64,000 bases of DNA. Origin: an uncultured Alphaproteobacteria bacterium (GTDB lineage Bacteria; Pseudomonadota; Alphaproteobacteria; Micropepsales; Micropepsaceae). The stretch lies in NCBI GenBank assembly GCA_903897605.1, contig CAIUCH010000050.1, positions 1 to 64,000 of the forward strand, written 5' to 3'. Below, piece by piece: positions 26,531 through 34,250 of the stretch (position 1 is its first letter; each line of letters opens with the position of its first letter). The position numbers and the translations under genes were made by a program. The notes beneath the pieces were generated by a model that worked only from the letters and a program-made list of their open reading frames with translations, did not search any database and was not told where the DNA came from.

Positions 26531-27418
26531 ATGGACCATTTGCAGGCCGAAACAGCCATTACCGCGGATATCGGCGTGACCGGCGATGTGCCAGCCGTCG
26601 CACCGGCTGCCTCCGAGGGTTTCTATCGGCACCGGGCCGTTGTGCGCCTGACGCATTGGATCAATGCATTGGCGATCCTGTTTCTTCTGGGCAGCGGCCT
26701 CAACATCTTCAACGCCCAACCAAATCTCTATTGGGGCCGCTATGGCTCCAACGCCAATCCGCCTGACCATGCCTTCTTTTCCATCGGTGCGTTCAATACG
26801 CCGGACGGACCGCGCGGAATGACCCAAATCGGTTCCTGGCAGTTCGATACCACCGGCGTTCTGGGCTGGTCGAAAGTGAGCGGCGAATATACCGCGCGCG
26901 GCTGGCCCAGCGGGATCACCATTCCCAGCTTTCAGGATCTTGCCGATGTACGGCATTGGCACTTTCTGTTTGCCGCCGTCCTGGCGATCAACGGCCTGAT
27001 CTATCTGTCCTGGAGCCTTTGGCGCCGTCATCTCCAGCACGACATTTGGCCGACGATGGCGGATCTCAAGGCCATTCCCCGCGCAGTGCTGGATCATCTG
27101 AAACTGAAGCATCCCAGGGGCGAGGCGGCAAAGCGTTACAATGTGCTGCAGCGTCTGGCCTATTTGGGCGTGATCGCGCTGATCACCCTGATGGTGTTGA
27201 CGGGCCTGACCATGTCGCCGGGCTTCGACGCGGTGTTTCCCTGGCTGCTGGACATTTTCGGCGGCCGCCAATCCGCCCGCAGCATTCATTTCATCTGCGC
27301 CGCACTGATCGTGCTGTTCGTCATCGTGCATCTCGCCGAAGTGGTTCTTGCCGGACCGATCAACGAAGTGCGCTCCATGCTCACCGGCTATTTCGTCCTT
27401 CCCAGGGAGCATCCGTAA
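26531..27418 (+). CDS. Cytochrome b561-type membrane protein, redox partner of the molybdoenzyme
   Basis: A 295-residue polytopic cytochrome b561/HydB-like protein that moves electrons through the membrane. His residues likely to bind b hemes are in VVRLTHWINALAIL, DVRHWHFLFA and SIHFICAALIVLFVIVHLAEVV, inside four or five hydrophobic helices. The stop overlaps the next gene's ATG, so the pair is translationally coupled. The start is uncertain: ATG 26501 lies so close to the predicted promoter that its mRNA would be leaderless, while ATG 26531 would have a leader of about 30 bases. Co-expression with the sulfite-oxidase-like protein suggests it feeds or drains electrons from that periplasmic enzyme. 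Confidence 0.82.
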   Translation: MDHLQAETAITADIGVTGDVPAVAPAASEGFYRHRAVVRLTHWINALAILFLLGSGLNIFNAQPNLYWGRYGSNANPPDHAFFSIGAFNTPDGPRGMTQIGSWQFDTTGVLGWSKVSGEYTARGWPSGITIPSFQDLADVRHWHFLFAAVLAINGLIYLSWSLWRRHLQHDIWPTMADLKAIPRAVLDHLKLKHPRGEAAKRYNVLQRLAYLGVIALITLMVLTGLTMSPGFDAVFPWLLDIFGGRQSARSIHFICAALIVLFVIVHLAEVVLAGPINEVRSMLTGYFVLPREHP

Positions 27419-28212
27419 TGGCATCGGCGAAAATTCTCACCCGGCGTGCTGCCATCCTGGCGGGCTTTGGCGGCGCCGGCGCACTGCTCTGGAACGTCAA
27501 CAGCCTGACACTGAGCCCCAGCTTCGCGCATGTTTTTCATGCGGTGGAGGATTGGACCAGGATCAGTCAGCGGACGCTGCTGTCGCCGGGGCAGTTGGCG
27601 CGCGAGTACAGCCCGGCCGACATTTCGCCCACATTTAAGCCCAACGGCACCATCAATCCGGGCGGCGATGACTATAACGGCCATGTGGCGCAGAATTTCG
27701 CCAACTGGCGGTTGAAGATCGACGGCATGGTGTCGCGTCCCTTGTCGCTGTCAGTGGCGGATCTGCGCCGTCTTCCGTCGCGCACCCAGATCACCAAGCA
27801 TGACTGTGTCGAAGGTTGGACCGCCATTGGCATGTGGCAGGGCGTACAGTTGGGCCTGTTGCTGAAGGCGGCGGGTGTGGCGATGGGCGCACGGTATGCG
27901 GTGTTCCATTGCGCCGACAATTTGGACGGTGAGCCACAAAAGGGCGGCATCCAGAGTCCCGGCCAATATTACGAAAGCATCGATCTCAATGACGCGTTCC
28001 ATCCCCAGACCATCATCGCCTATAATTTCAACGGCAAAACGCTGGATGTGCCGCATGGTGCGCCGCTGCGGCTGAGAGTTGAGCGCCAGCTTGGTTACAA
28101 GCACGCCAAATATCTTCAACGCATCGAACTGACCGACAGCTTCGCGCACATTGCGGGCGGGCAGGGCGGCTATTGGGAAGATCGCGGCTATGAATGGTAT
28201 GCCGGGGCTTAA
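27418..28212 (+). CDS. Molybdopterin-dependent oxidoreductase (YedY/sulfite oxidase fold)
   Basis: A 264-residue protein with a Tat-like leader (LTRRAAILAGFGGAGALLW) and the sulfite-oxidase-fold molybdopterin domain: NWRLKIDGMVSRPLSLSVADL, then TKHDCVEGWTAIGMWQGV, where Cys130 is the predicted molybdenum ligand, and HGAPLRLRVERQLGYKHAKYLQRIEL. MsrP/YedY relatives repair oxidised methionine in periplasmic proteins using a heme-b membrane partner; here the partner is the overlapping cytochrome b561 gene rather than a YedZ-type protein. Placement in the SigF-type cluster fits a stress-repair role. Substrate is not proven. Confidence 0.88.
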   Translation: MASAKILTRRAAILAGFGGAGALLWNVNSLTLSPSFAHVFHAVEDWTRISQRTLLSPGQLAREYSPADISPTFKPNGTINPGGDDYNGHVAQNFANWRLKIDGMVSRPLSLSVADLRRLPSRTQITKHDCVEGWTAIGMWQGVQLGLLLKAAGVAMGARYAVFHCADNLDGEPQKGGIQSPGQYYESIDLNDAFHPQTIIAYNFNGKTLDVPHGAPLRLRVERQLGYKHAKYLQRIELTDSFAHIAGGQGGYWEDRGYEWYAGA

Positions 28213-28226
28213 TCGTCGTTTTTCCG

Positions 28227-28252
28227 GTAACCGATTTCGCCAACCGCCCGAA
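28227..28252 (+). promoter_or_regulatory. Putative SigF-type ECF promoter, DUF1223/MxKDx unit
   Basis: GTAACC at 28227-28232, exactly 16 bases, then CGAA at 28249-28252: a perfect match to the SigF consensus. The DUF1223 ATG lies 40 bases downstream. Confidence 0.8.
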
Positions 28253-28291
28253 TGACTTTCCGAGACCGCAACGCGGACGGAAGGGTGGACC

Positions 28292-28978
28292 ATGAAAGCC
28301 AACAGAATTTCCATTGCGGCGGCCGTTTCGGGCCTGTTTCTTACCGCCCCGGCGCACGCCATCGCGCAGCCCACCGTGGTCGAACTTTTCCAGAGCCAAG
28401 GTTGTTCGGATTGCCCGCCGGCCAACGCCAATCTGATGGCGCTGAGCGATCGTGCCGATCTGATCACGCTCAGCTTCGGCGTCACCTATTGGGACCGACT
28501 GGGCTGGAAGGACACCTTCGCGTCACCACAATTCACCGACCGGCAATGGGATTATGCCCGCGCCTTTCATCGCCAACAGATGTTCACACCGGAAGTGGTG
28601 GTCAATGGCCGCGCCGATGTGGTGGGCGCCAATCGCGCCGAATTGGAAAATCTGATCCGGCGGCAAGCCAATGACCACGGCCCGCAAGTCAAGATCGATA
28701 GCGGCATCGTCACGGTTGGCGAGGGTATGGTGCAGAAGGCCGACGTCTGGCTGGTGCGTTACGATCCCAGCATCGTCCAGGTTCCGATCGCGCGCGGCGA
28801 GAATGGCGGCATCACCTTGCCGCACAGAAATGTCGTGAAGGCGCTGATCAAGCTGGGCGAATGGTCCGGTGCGGCGCAGACCTACCGCATTCCGGACGAC
28901 GCGAATAAGAGCTGGCGCGAGGCGGTGCTGGTCCAGGCTGGACCGGGCGGCGCGATTTTGGCCGCCGCGCGCAACTGA
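28292..28978 (+). CDS. DUF1223 thioredoxin-like periplasmic protein
   Basis: A 228-residue exported protein with a Sec signal ending AHAIA. The family signature VVELFQSQGCSDCPPANANL carries a CxxC pair (Cys38, Cys41) followed by PP, as in thioredoxin-fold redox proteins; FTPEVVVNGRADVVG is the conserved cis-Pro-side segment. DUF1223 proteins are of unknown biochemical function and recur in SigF-type regulons. It has its own predicted SigF-type promoter and a GAAGGG site. The MxKDx gene follows after 74 bases and is probably on the same message. Confidence 0.85.
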   Translation: MKANRISIAAAVSGLFLTAPAHAIAQPTVVELFQSQGCSDCPPANANLMALSDRADLITLSFGVTYWDRLGWKDTFASPQFTDRQWDYARAFHRQQMFTPEVVVNGRADVVGANRAELENLIRRQANDHGPQVKIDSGIVTVGEGMVQKADVWLVRYDPSIVQVPIARGENGGITLPHRNVVKALIKLGEWSGAAQTYRIPDDANKSWREAVLVQAGPGGAILAAARN

Positions 28979-29052
28979 GAAAGCAACGAGATTTCACCAA
29001 TGTGAAGTGCCAAGGCCCAGGCAATGCGGCCATTCCCAAGGAGAGTTTCTAA

Positions 29053-29337
29053 ATGCATTCTTCCATCAAGATCACCACCCTTGCCCTGTTCATCAGCACA
29101 GTGGCTGCCGGCGCGGCTCTGGCGCAGGCGCAAAGCGGCGCCATGTCGAACGGTTCCATGTCCAGCGGCGCGATGTCGGACGGTAAGATGTCGGACGGCA
29201 AAATGGCGGACGCCAAAATGTCCGACCATGCGATGACCAATCACAAAGGCAAGAAGAAGACTGACGCGATGGCGAGCGGCGCAATGTCCAGCGGCGCGAT
29301 GTCGAATGGTTCGATGTCGGACGGTCAGAAGCACTGA
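29053..29337 (+). CDS. Pentapeptide MxKDx-repeat secreted protein
   Basis: A 94-residue protein: a Sec signal (KITTLALFISTVAAGAALAQA) followed by degenerate five-residue repeats of the type S-D-G-K-M / S-S-G-A-M, about a dozen copies interrupted by a basic HKGKKK segment. This is the MxKDx pentapeptide family, short secreted Met- and Ser-rich proteins of unknown function found beside DUF1223 and ECF genes. Exported Met-rich repeats could act as sacrificial oxidant targets for the neighbouring methionine-repair-like molybdoenzyme, or bind metal; this is inference. AAGGAG lies about ten bases before the ATG and a terminator follows. Confidence 0.85.
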   Translation: MHSSIKITTLALFISTVAAGAALAQAQSGAMSNGSMSSGAMSDGKMSDGKMADAKMSDHAMTNHKGKKKTDAMASGAMSSGAMSNGSMSDGQKH

Positions 29338-29361
29338 TCGTCGATTTTTCCATAGACTTGG

Positions 29362-29397
29362 CCGGAGTGTACGCCCTCACCACTCCGGTCATTTTTT
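29362..29397 (+). terminator. Rho-independent terminator after the MxKDx gene
   Basis: CCGGAGTG (29362-29369) pairs with CACTCCGG (29381-29388), followed by a six-T run. It separates the rightward MxKDx gene from the convergent nrsF gene, two bases from the nrsF stop. Confidence 0.9.
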
Positions 29398-29398
29398 G

Positions 29399-30037
29399 CT
29401 ACCAACGCAGCAGCCAGCGCCCCAGCACTGCACCCAAAAGACCCGACGCCGCCACACCCAGCGTGTACCAGATCGCCATGAACGGCATGGCGTCCTCATT
29501 GCAGTGGAAGGCATAAACCCAAGCACCGACTGCGCCCGCCAGCAATCCTGCGCTGGCACCCGCCAAGGTCAGGCGCGTCGGCGCCAACTGACGCAAGCTC
29601 CAGAACAGCCCGGCGAAGATCGGCAAGGACAATACGAAGATATTGCGGGTGCAGACATTGGCGGAACCGCCCATGATCAGCGCATGACGCGGCGCGTCCG
29701 ATGGCATCAGCTGCAAGATTGCCAATCCCACCATCACCGCCAGGGTGAACAAGCCCAGCAAGGTCGCCGCGCCGATTTTTCCACCGGCGCGGGCCTGGCG
29801 GTCCACCATCCAGAATCCGGCAATCGCCAGCACCAAAGTATAAGCGAATTTGACCCAGAACGGCGTGGTCATCATCGCATCGCCCATGTCGGGGCGCAGG
29901 CCCAGCCATGGCACCATGATGGCCGCCGACACCGCCATGCCGCCAATCAGGCCCACCGCCAGCACGCGTAGCACATGGCCGGGCGTCACGGGCGCCAGAT
30001 CCTGAGCCAGAAGGTCGATGAGATTATCGGTTTTCAT
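29399..30037 (-). CDS. nrsF: NrsF-type (DUF1109) membrane anti-sigma factor
   Basis: A 212-residue protein with six predicted membrane helices and the DUF1109 layout. Two cysteines stand out, Cys129 (SANVCTRNIF) and Cys179 (YAFHCNEDAM), matching in place the two Cys that control Caulobacter NrsF (Cys131 and Cys181). In that system NrsF holds the sigma factor at the membrane until metal or oxidant stress is sensed. The gene starts inside the 3' end of sigF (14-base overlap), so both are made together. Expected job: sequester the upstream-encoded sigma factor. Confidence 0.9.
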   Translation of the reverse strand: MKTDNLIDLLAQDLAPVTPGHVLRVLAVGLIGGMAVSAAIMVPWLGLRPDMGDAMMTTPFWVKFAYTLVLAIAGFWMVDRQARAGGKIGAATLLGLFTLAVMVGLAILQLMPSDAPRHALIMGGSANVCTRNIFVLSLPIFAGLFWSLRQLAPTRLTLAGASAGLLAGAVGAWVYAFHCNEDAMPFMAIWYTLGVAASGLLGAVLGRWLLRW

Positions 30038-30569
30038 CGTCGCCCTCCTCGAGATTGTTGCGCAAAGTCTTCAACGCCCTGTGCACGCCAACCTTTACAG
30101 CCGATTCCGACATGCCGGTTTGCGCCGCGACTTCCTGGGTGGAAAATCCTTCCAGCTTGGCTTTGCGCACCAGGTCGGCCCGCGCCTTGGGCAGGGTGGC
30201 CAGCAGCTTGTTGACATCGCGTTTGGCGCCAGCGGCTTCGGCCTCGTCGCGGGCAAAGAGTTCTGGCGCATCGTCCAGGGGCACGGCGGCGCGGCGTTTG
30301 CTGCGGCGATATTCGTCGATCAATTTGTAGCGTGCGATGCCATAGACCCAGGCTGTGAAGGGTTGCGAGGTATCGTAGGTGGCACGGCGCGTATGCATCG
30401 CAATCAATGTCTCCTGCACCAGGTCCTCGGCATCGGCTGGCCCGACCCTGCGGCCATAATATGCCCGCAAATGACTTCCCAGGGCCGCCAGCAGCATCCG
30501 ATAGGCGGCGCCATCGCCCGCCAGCGCTGCGATCATCCAGGCGCGGTATTGGGTCTCTTCCGCGATCAA
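30024..30569 (-). CDS. sigF: ECF sigma factor, SigF type
   Basis: A 181-residue group IV sigma factor. Region 2 is visible in AAYRMLLAALGSHLRAYYGR and DAEDLVQETLIAMHTRRATYD, with FTAWVYGIARYKLIDEYRR recognising the -10 element; region 4 is LLATLPKARADLVRKAKLEGFSTQEVAAQTGMSESAVKVGVHRALK. The TTG start at 30569 is supported by GGGAG six bases upstream. Its promoter carries the same GTAAC / CGAA motif as the neighbouring units, implying autoregulation. Overlap with nrsF and the surrounding cytochrome, molybdoenzyme, DUF1223 and MxKDx genes match the Caulobacter SigF regulon. Confidence 0.9.
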   Translation of the reverse strand: MIAEETQYRAWMIAALAGDGAAYRMLLAALGSHLRAYYGRRVGPADAEDLVQETLIAMHTRRATYDTSQPFTAWVYGIARYKLIDEYRRSKRRAAVPLDDAPELFARDEAEAAGAKRDVNKLLATLPKARADLVRKAKLEGFSTQEVAAQTGMSESAVKVGVHRALKTLRNNLEEGDDENR

Positions 30570-30584
30570 TCCAGGCTCCCATAG

Positions 30585-30610
30585 TTCGTGGGGGCTGGCG
30601 AAATAGTTAC
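30585..30610 (-). promoter_or_regulatory. Putative SigF-type promoter of sigF-nrsF (autoregulation)
   Basis: On the minus strand GTAACT (30610-30605), 16 bases, CGAA (30588-30585). The sigF ribosome site and TTG follow within 20 bases, giving a very short leader. Confidence 0.75.
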
Positions 30611-30702
30611 GCCCCGGAAGGGCGGCTCCAATACGGACAGGAAGGTCATGAAACCGCTTTTACGCTGCCGCCCACCCGCTCGCAATTGGGCGGTCCGGAA
30701 GG

Positions 30703-30727
30703 GTAACTAAATTCGGTAGCGGCCGAA
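30703..30727 (+). promoter_or_regulatory. Putative SigF-type promoter of the redoxin gene
   Basis: GTAACT at 30703-30708, 15 bases, CGAA at 30724-30727. It is one base shorter in spacing than the other three sites. It drives rightward, divergent from the sigF promoter about 95 bases away. Confidence 0.6.
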
Positions 30728-30759
30728 TTTGGGGCATGCGGACGTAACAGGAGACAAAT

Positions 30760-31323
30760 TTGGGCAAATTCATCGCGGCGCTGCTTTTGAGCTTGGGATT
30801 GGCATTGCCGGCGGCAGCCAATCCGGAATTCGACCTTGGGCCTCCGACGGGATCCAAGGTGCCTGCGATCGGCATGCCGCTCGACCACACCGGCACCGCC
30901 CGTTCGATGAATTCCCTGATGGGAAAGAACGGGATGGTGTTCTTCTTTTTTCGCTCGGCGGCCTGGTGCCCCTACTGCAAGGCCCAATTGATCGACCTCA
31001 ACAATGGCGCCGCGGAAATTCAAAAACGTGGCTACGCCCTGGTGGGAATTTCCTACGATCAGCCAAAGGTACAAGCCGATTTCATCGCCGAGCGCGCAAT
31101 CAAATACACGCTCCTCAGCGATCCGAAATCGGAGGTCATCGACCGTTACGGCTTGCGCGATCCGCAATACAAGAAGGGCAGCCTTGCCTATGGCGTCCCG
31201 CGGCCGATCATCTTCATTTTGGACCGCGATGGCGTTGTGAAAGCCAAACTTTACGAGGACACCTATACCAAACGGCCGCCCACCAGCGTGGTGATCGAGA
31301 CTTTGGACAAAGTCGGGCATTGA
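30760..31323 (+). CDS. Exported AhpC/TSA-type redoxin
   Basis: A 187-residue peroxiredoxin-like thioredoxin-fold protein with a Sec signal (FIAALLLSLGLALPAAA). It has FFFFRSAAWCPYCKAQLIDL, a CxxC pair at Cys70 and Cys73 in place of the single peroxidatic Cys of classical AhpC, so disulfide exchange is as likely as peroxide reduction. It ends with the redoxin segments SYDQPKVQADFIAE and VPRPIIFILDRDGVV. The TTG start has AGGAG six bases upstream. The SigF-type motif before it places it in the same stress regulon. Confidence 0.85.
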   Translation: MGKFIAALLLSLGLALPAAANPEFDLGPPTGSKVPAIGMPLDHTGTARSMNSLMGKNGMVFFFFRSAAWCPYCKAQLIDLNNGAAEIQKRGYALVGISYDQPKVQADFIAERAIKYTLLSDPKSEVIDRYGLRDPQYKKGSLAYGVPRPIIFILDRDGVVKAKLYEDTYTKRPPTSVVIETLDKVGH

Positions 31324-31516
31324 CCCCTGCAACGACGCCGGCCGGCTTTGGTACCCGATCTCCAGATGCCAAAACTGGCCGCGATTGCTGCAGGGTTGCA
31401 TTTTTTGGACTTGAGGGCACCCCTCTGGCCATGGATCGGGCCGCATCCATGCAATAGTCTCTCCATGCCGCCGGCAGAAAATATCAATCGGGCCGGCTCA
31501 GTCTGGGAGGGACACC

Positions 31517-32167
31517 ATGAACAATACTGCATTGAAAACTCTGGTTATTGCGTCAGTTTTGAGTCCGGTGGCCGCGCTAGCTCAGGCCGGGGCGACACCG
31601 CCAACGACCGCCACAGTCATCACCAAGGAAGAAATCGCCAAGATCAGCGCAACCGAACAGTCCCAGCGAACCCGGGATGAGAACGCAAAAGTTGTCGATA
31701 TCGGCGGCGGTTACAGCATGGAACTCGGGATCGTTCACCGAAGCTCTACCCGGACCCCGGCGCCTCCGCGTGCCGCCGGCGCGGCGCCGGCAGAGGAACG
31801 CGGAGCATGCGGGCGCACGATGGCCACTCTTCCTGCGGGCGGGCTGCCGGGCGGCCTGACACATGACGGCCAGACCGAAGGCTATTACATCACTTCCGGC
31901 GGCGGAACGGCGTTCATTGACGGCTATATCGTCAATGGACAACACAGCACGGCAAACCCCGATGGTGGACCGAACGGGCCGACCTGCGGTGGCACGAGCT
32001 ATGGCTCGAACAAAATCGAACTGAAAGTTGGTGACGTGCTGATCGTTCCGCCGGGCGTCGTGCACGGCTGGGCCGACATCCCGGATCATGTGGACTATCT
32101 CACCTTCCGGCCGTCGCATGGCGTGATGAAGAACGGCTGGGTGAATCCGACGATTGCGAGTAAATGA
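31517..32167 (+). CDS. Secreted cupin-domain protein
   Basis: A 216-residue protein with a Sec leader (LVIASVLSPVAALAQA). The C-terminal half shows a cupin fold: LTHDGQTEGYYITSGGGTAFIDG with a possible metal-binding His and Glu, then VGDVLIVPPGVVHGWADIPDHVDYLTFRPSHG with the second-motif His. A proline/alanine-rich linker (TRTPAPPRAAGAAPAEER) and two Cys bracket the centre. GGGAGG precedes the ATG. The ligand or reaction is unknown. A large perfect hairpin follows the stop. The 190 bases upstream show no gene. Confidence 0.78.
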   Translation: MNNTALKTLVIASVLSPVAALAQAGATPPTTATVITKEEIAKISATEQSQRTRDENAKVVDIGGGYSMELGIVHRSSTRTPAPPRAAGAAPAEERGACGRTMATLPAGGLPGGLTHDGQTEGYYITSGGGTAFIDGYIVNGQHSTANPDGGPNGPTCGGTSYGSNKIELKVGDVLIVPPGVVHGWADIPDHVDYLTFRPSHGVMKNGWVNPTIASK

Positions 32168-32181
32168 CGTTGTCACCTGTC

Positions 32182-32221
32182 CGCCTGTACCACGCGTGTC
32201 CATCCTTGCGTGGTACAGGCG
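32182..32221. terminator. Perfect 14-bp inverted repeat behind the cupin gene
   Basis: CGCCTGTACCACGC (32182-32195) is exactly complementary to GCGTGGTACAGGCG (32208-32221) around a 12-base loop. There is no T run, so it is either a Rho-independent terminator without a U tract, an mRNA 3' stabiliser, or a binding site. The following 260 bases to the next gene contain no convincing gene. Confidence 0.6.
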
Positions 32222-32484
32222 CAGTCTGGCTTGCTCATTTCGCACCGGGTGGTTTGAGGGCGCTCAGAGTGCGAGCTTGGGGCCCGAGCGCGCTTTGCTT
32301 TTGAACGCGGTTGCAATTGGTTTGCAGCTACGCCATTGCGCATCAATTGACGAATATACCCAGCGTTTCGCAATCATGCGAATTTCTGGCGATGTCGAGA
32401 CCGCGCGGGAATGGGCGCCCGTGCATCACGCCGAGATACAATCGATGATCCTGGGTTCAAAATTGTGCCTTGACCGCACCTCCA

Positions 32485-33921
32485 ATGACGCAGGCGCAGA
32501 TGGTCCAAGCCGTGATACGCAAGACACGCGTGCGTAAGAGCTCCGCCATTGCGGCCATTCTGGCATGGGCTGTTGGACTGGCGCTGAGCCTATCTTTCTG
32601 GCCTGGCATTATGATCTGGGACAGTGCCCGCCAGTATAGACAGGCGCTGAGCGGTCATTTCGACGACTGGCATCCGCCGTTGATGGAGTGGATCTGGCGG
32701 CAGTTCATTGCGCTGGCCCCGGGCCCGGCGCCGATGCTGGTTTTGCAACTTGGCATTTACGGCGCAGCGATGGGGCTGCTGACTTACCGGACTTGGCGAG
32801 ATGGACGCGGACACCAAGCCGTTTGGCTGGCTGCCACCGGCCTGTTTCCACCGACGCTGCTGTTGATGGCGACGATCACCAAGGACGCATTGACGGCGGC
32901 CATGCTTCTTGCCGCCTTTGTCCTTCTTGGCTGTGCCCGCGATAACGGTGACAAGCTGGCGCGTGCGGCCGGTATTGCCTGCATCCTGACCGCCGCATGC
33001 CTGCGCTTCAACACGTTCCTGGCCGCTCTCCCATTGCTCCTGCTGGCGATGCCGTCGGGCTGGACTGGCCATCGCGGACGCAAGGCGCTGGCCTTGGCCG
33101 GTGCCACCATCGTGTTGCTTCTGGCCATGCCGGTGACGAACCGGTTGCTGCGAGCCGAACGCAGCGGCGTCGAACTATCGCTGGTGATCTTCGATCTGGG
33201 TGGCATCACCGCATTTAGCGGCAGCAACGCCTTCCCGCCGATGACGGTCAGCGATCCGATTGCCGTCAACCATCATTGCTACCTTCCGGAGCGATGGGAC
33301 AGTTACAGTTGGTGGGTCAATCCTCCTTGCCCAATCGAATTCACGGCGGTACGCCGCGCTTTTGCGGAACAGCACATCAACCCGGAATTCTTCTGGTTGA
33401 AAGCAATTCTCGTGCATCCATTGGCTTATGCCAGCCATCGACTTGGCCATTGGAACATTGCCAGCCATTTTCTTGTGCGTCAGCCCGTCGAACGCTGGAT
33501 TATCAGTGCCACCGATCCCAATGAGTGGGGTTTTCGGATCGCGCCAAACGCCGCAAATCGGGCGGTCGCCGCCGCGACTTGGGCGCTTGATCGTACCCCG
33601 CTCGGCTGGCCATGCTGGTGGCTGGCGCTGTCATTCGGCCTGGTGATGCTCGGCCGCCGGCTGCTTCAGGCGGAGCAGATGCTGGCACTTGCCGGTTCGG
33701 CTTTGCTCTACGATCTCGGCTATGCCGTTTTCAGCGTCGCTGCCGAACTTCGCTATTACTGTTGGCCAATCATGGCGACATTGATCGCGACAGTGATGTT
33801 TGTCGGACAATGGAGACGAACACCCGCAGCGCATCGACCTGGCAGGACACATCAGGCACTGGCCGCCGCGCCATTGCTGCTGGTGACTTTGTTTGGGCTG
33901 GGTTGGCGCTGGCTTGGCTAA
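32485..33921 (+). CDS. Polytopic membrane protein, possible GT-C-type glycosyltransferase
   Basis: A 478-residue integral membrane protein with around ten hydrophobic helices (for example AAILAWAVGLALSLSFWPGIMIWD, TALALAGATIVLLLAMP-like segments, LALSFGLVMLG and PLLLVTLFGLGWRWL). A first loop WDSARQYRQALSGHFDDWHPPLMEWIW, carrying acidic and aromatic residues between helices 1 and 2, is characteristic of GT-C membrane glycosyltransferases and related polymer or lipid-sugar enzymes. A large extracytoplasmic loop with Cys and Trp lies around 255-300. The start is unclear: TTG 32470, ATG 32485 and ATG 32500 are all possible. It is alone between a hairpin and an IS scar. Confidence 0.6.
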   Translation: MTQAQMVQAVIRKTRVRKSSAIAAILAWAVGLALSLSFWPGIMIWDSARQYRQALSGHFDDWHPPLMEWIWRQFIALAPGPAPMLVLQLGIYGAAMGLLTYRTWRDGRGHQAVWLAATGLFPPTLLLMATITKDALTAAMLLAAFVLLGCARDNGDKLARAAGIACILTAACLRFNTFLAALPLLLLAMPSGWTGHRGRKALALAGATIVLLLAMPVTNRLLRAERSGVELSLVIFDLGGITAFSGSNAFPPMTVSDPIAVNHHCYLPERWDSYSWWVNPPCPIEFTAVRRAFAEQHINPEFFWLKAILVHPLAYASHRLGHWNIASHFLVRQPVERWIISATDPNEWGFRIAPNAANRAVAAATWALDRTPLGWPCWWLALSFGLVMLGRRLLQAEQMLALAGSALLYDLGYAVFSVAAELRYYCWPIMATLIATVMFVGQWRRTPAAHRPGRTHQALAAAPLLLVTLFGLGWRWLG

Positions 33922-33954
33922 GGCAAATGCCCGTGCCCTGGCACACATGACGCG

Positions 33955-34060
33955 GCGAATATTTTGTACCGGCGGAACCTGGCGTTAATGCATTGAGCGC
34001 TGCCTGATCTTGAGGCGCGGCGGCATTCTAATGGCTATCTTAGGCTGGGAGCGATTGCAG
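33955..34060 (-). mobile_element. IS3-family right-end scar
   Basis: The 17 bases 33959-33975 are identical to 5925-5941 in the transposase remnant there, and the similarity continues at reduced level for about 50 bases through a TAA-terminated tail reading LKIRQRSMH on the minus strand (compare LSLDQRAPMQ in the first copy). Only the end of the element survives; no HSSLGYRPPAP motif is present. The 329-base gap it lies in contains no other gene. Confidence 0.6.
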
Positions 34061-34250
34061 CAGAGATGTTCCGGGGAGGTGGGTGGGCAACACCCGGCGC
34101 GCGGAATAGATAGACCCGCAAAAATTCGCCGTTTTTCGCCGTTGTTCAGTTTCGCGCAATAGATTCCGTCCATAAAATGGAAAATTGTGGCATGGCGATA
34201 ATTTCTCCCGTATTTGTGGTCCATCGAGGCGGCTGCGCAGGAACTCAAGG

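Noticed and set aside
32154-32537. 127-codon + frame between cupin and membrane protein
   Set aside because: It overlaps the hairpin and the next gene's start, lacks a ribosome site and resembles no family.
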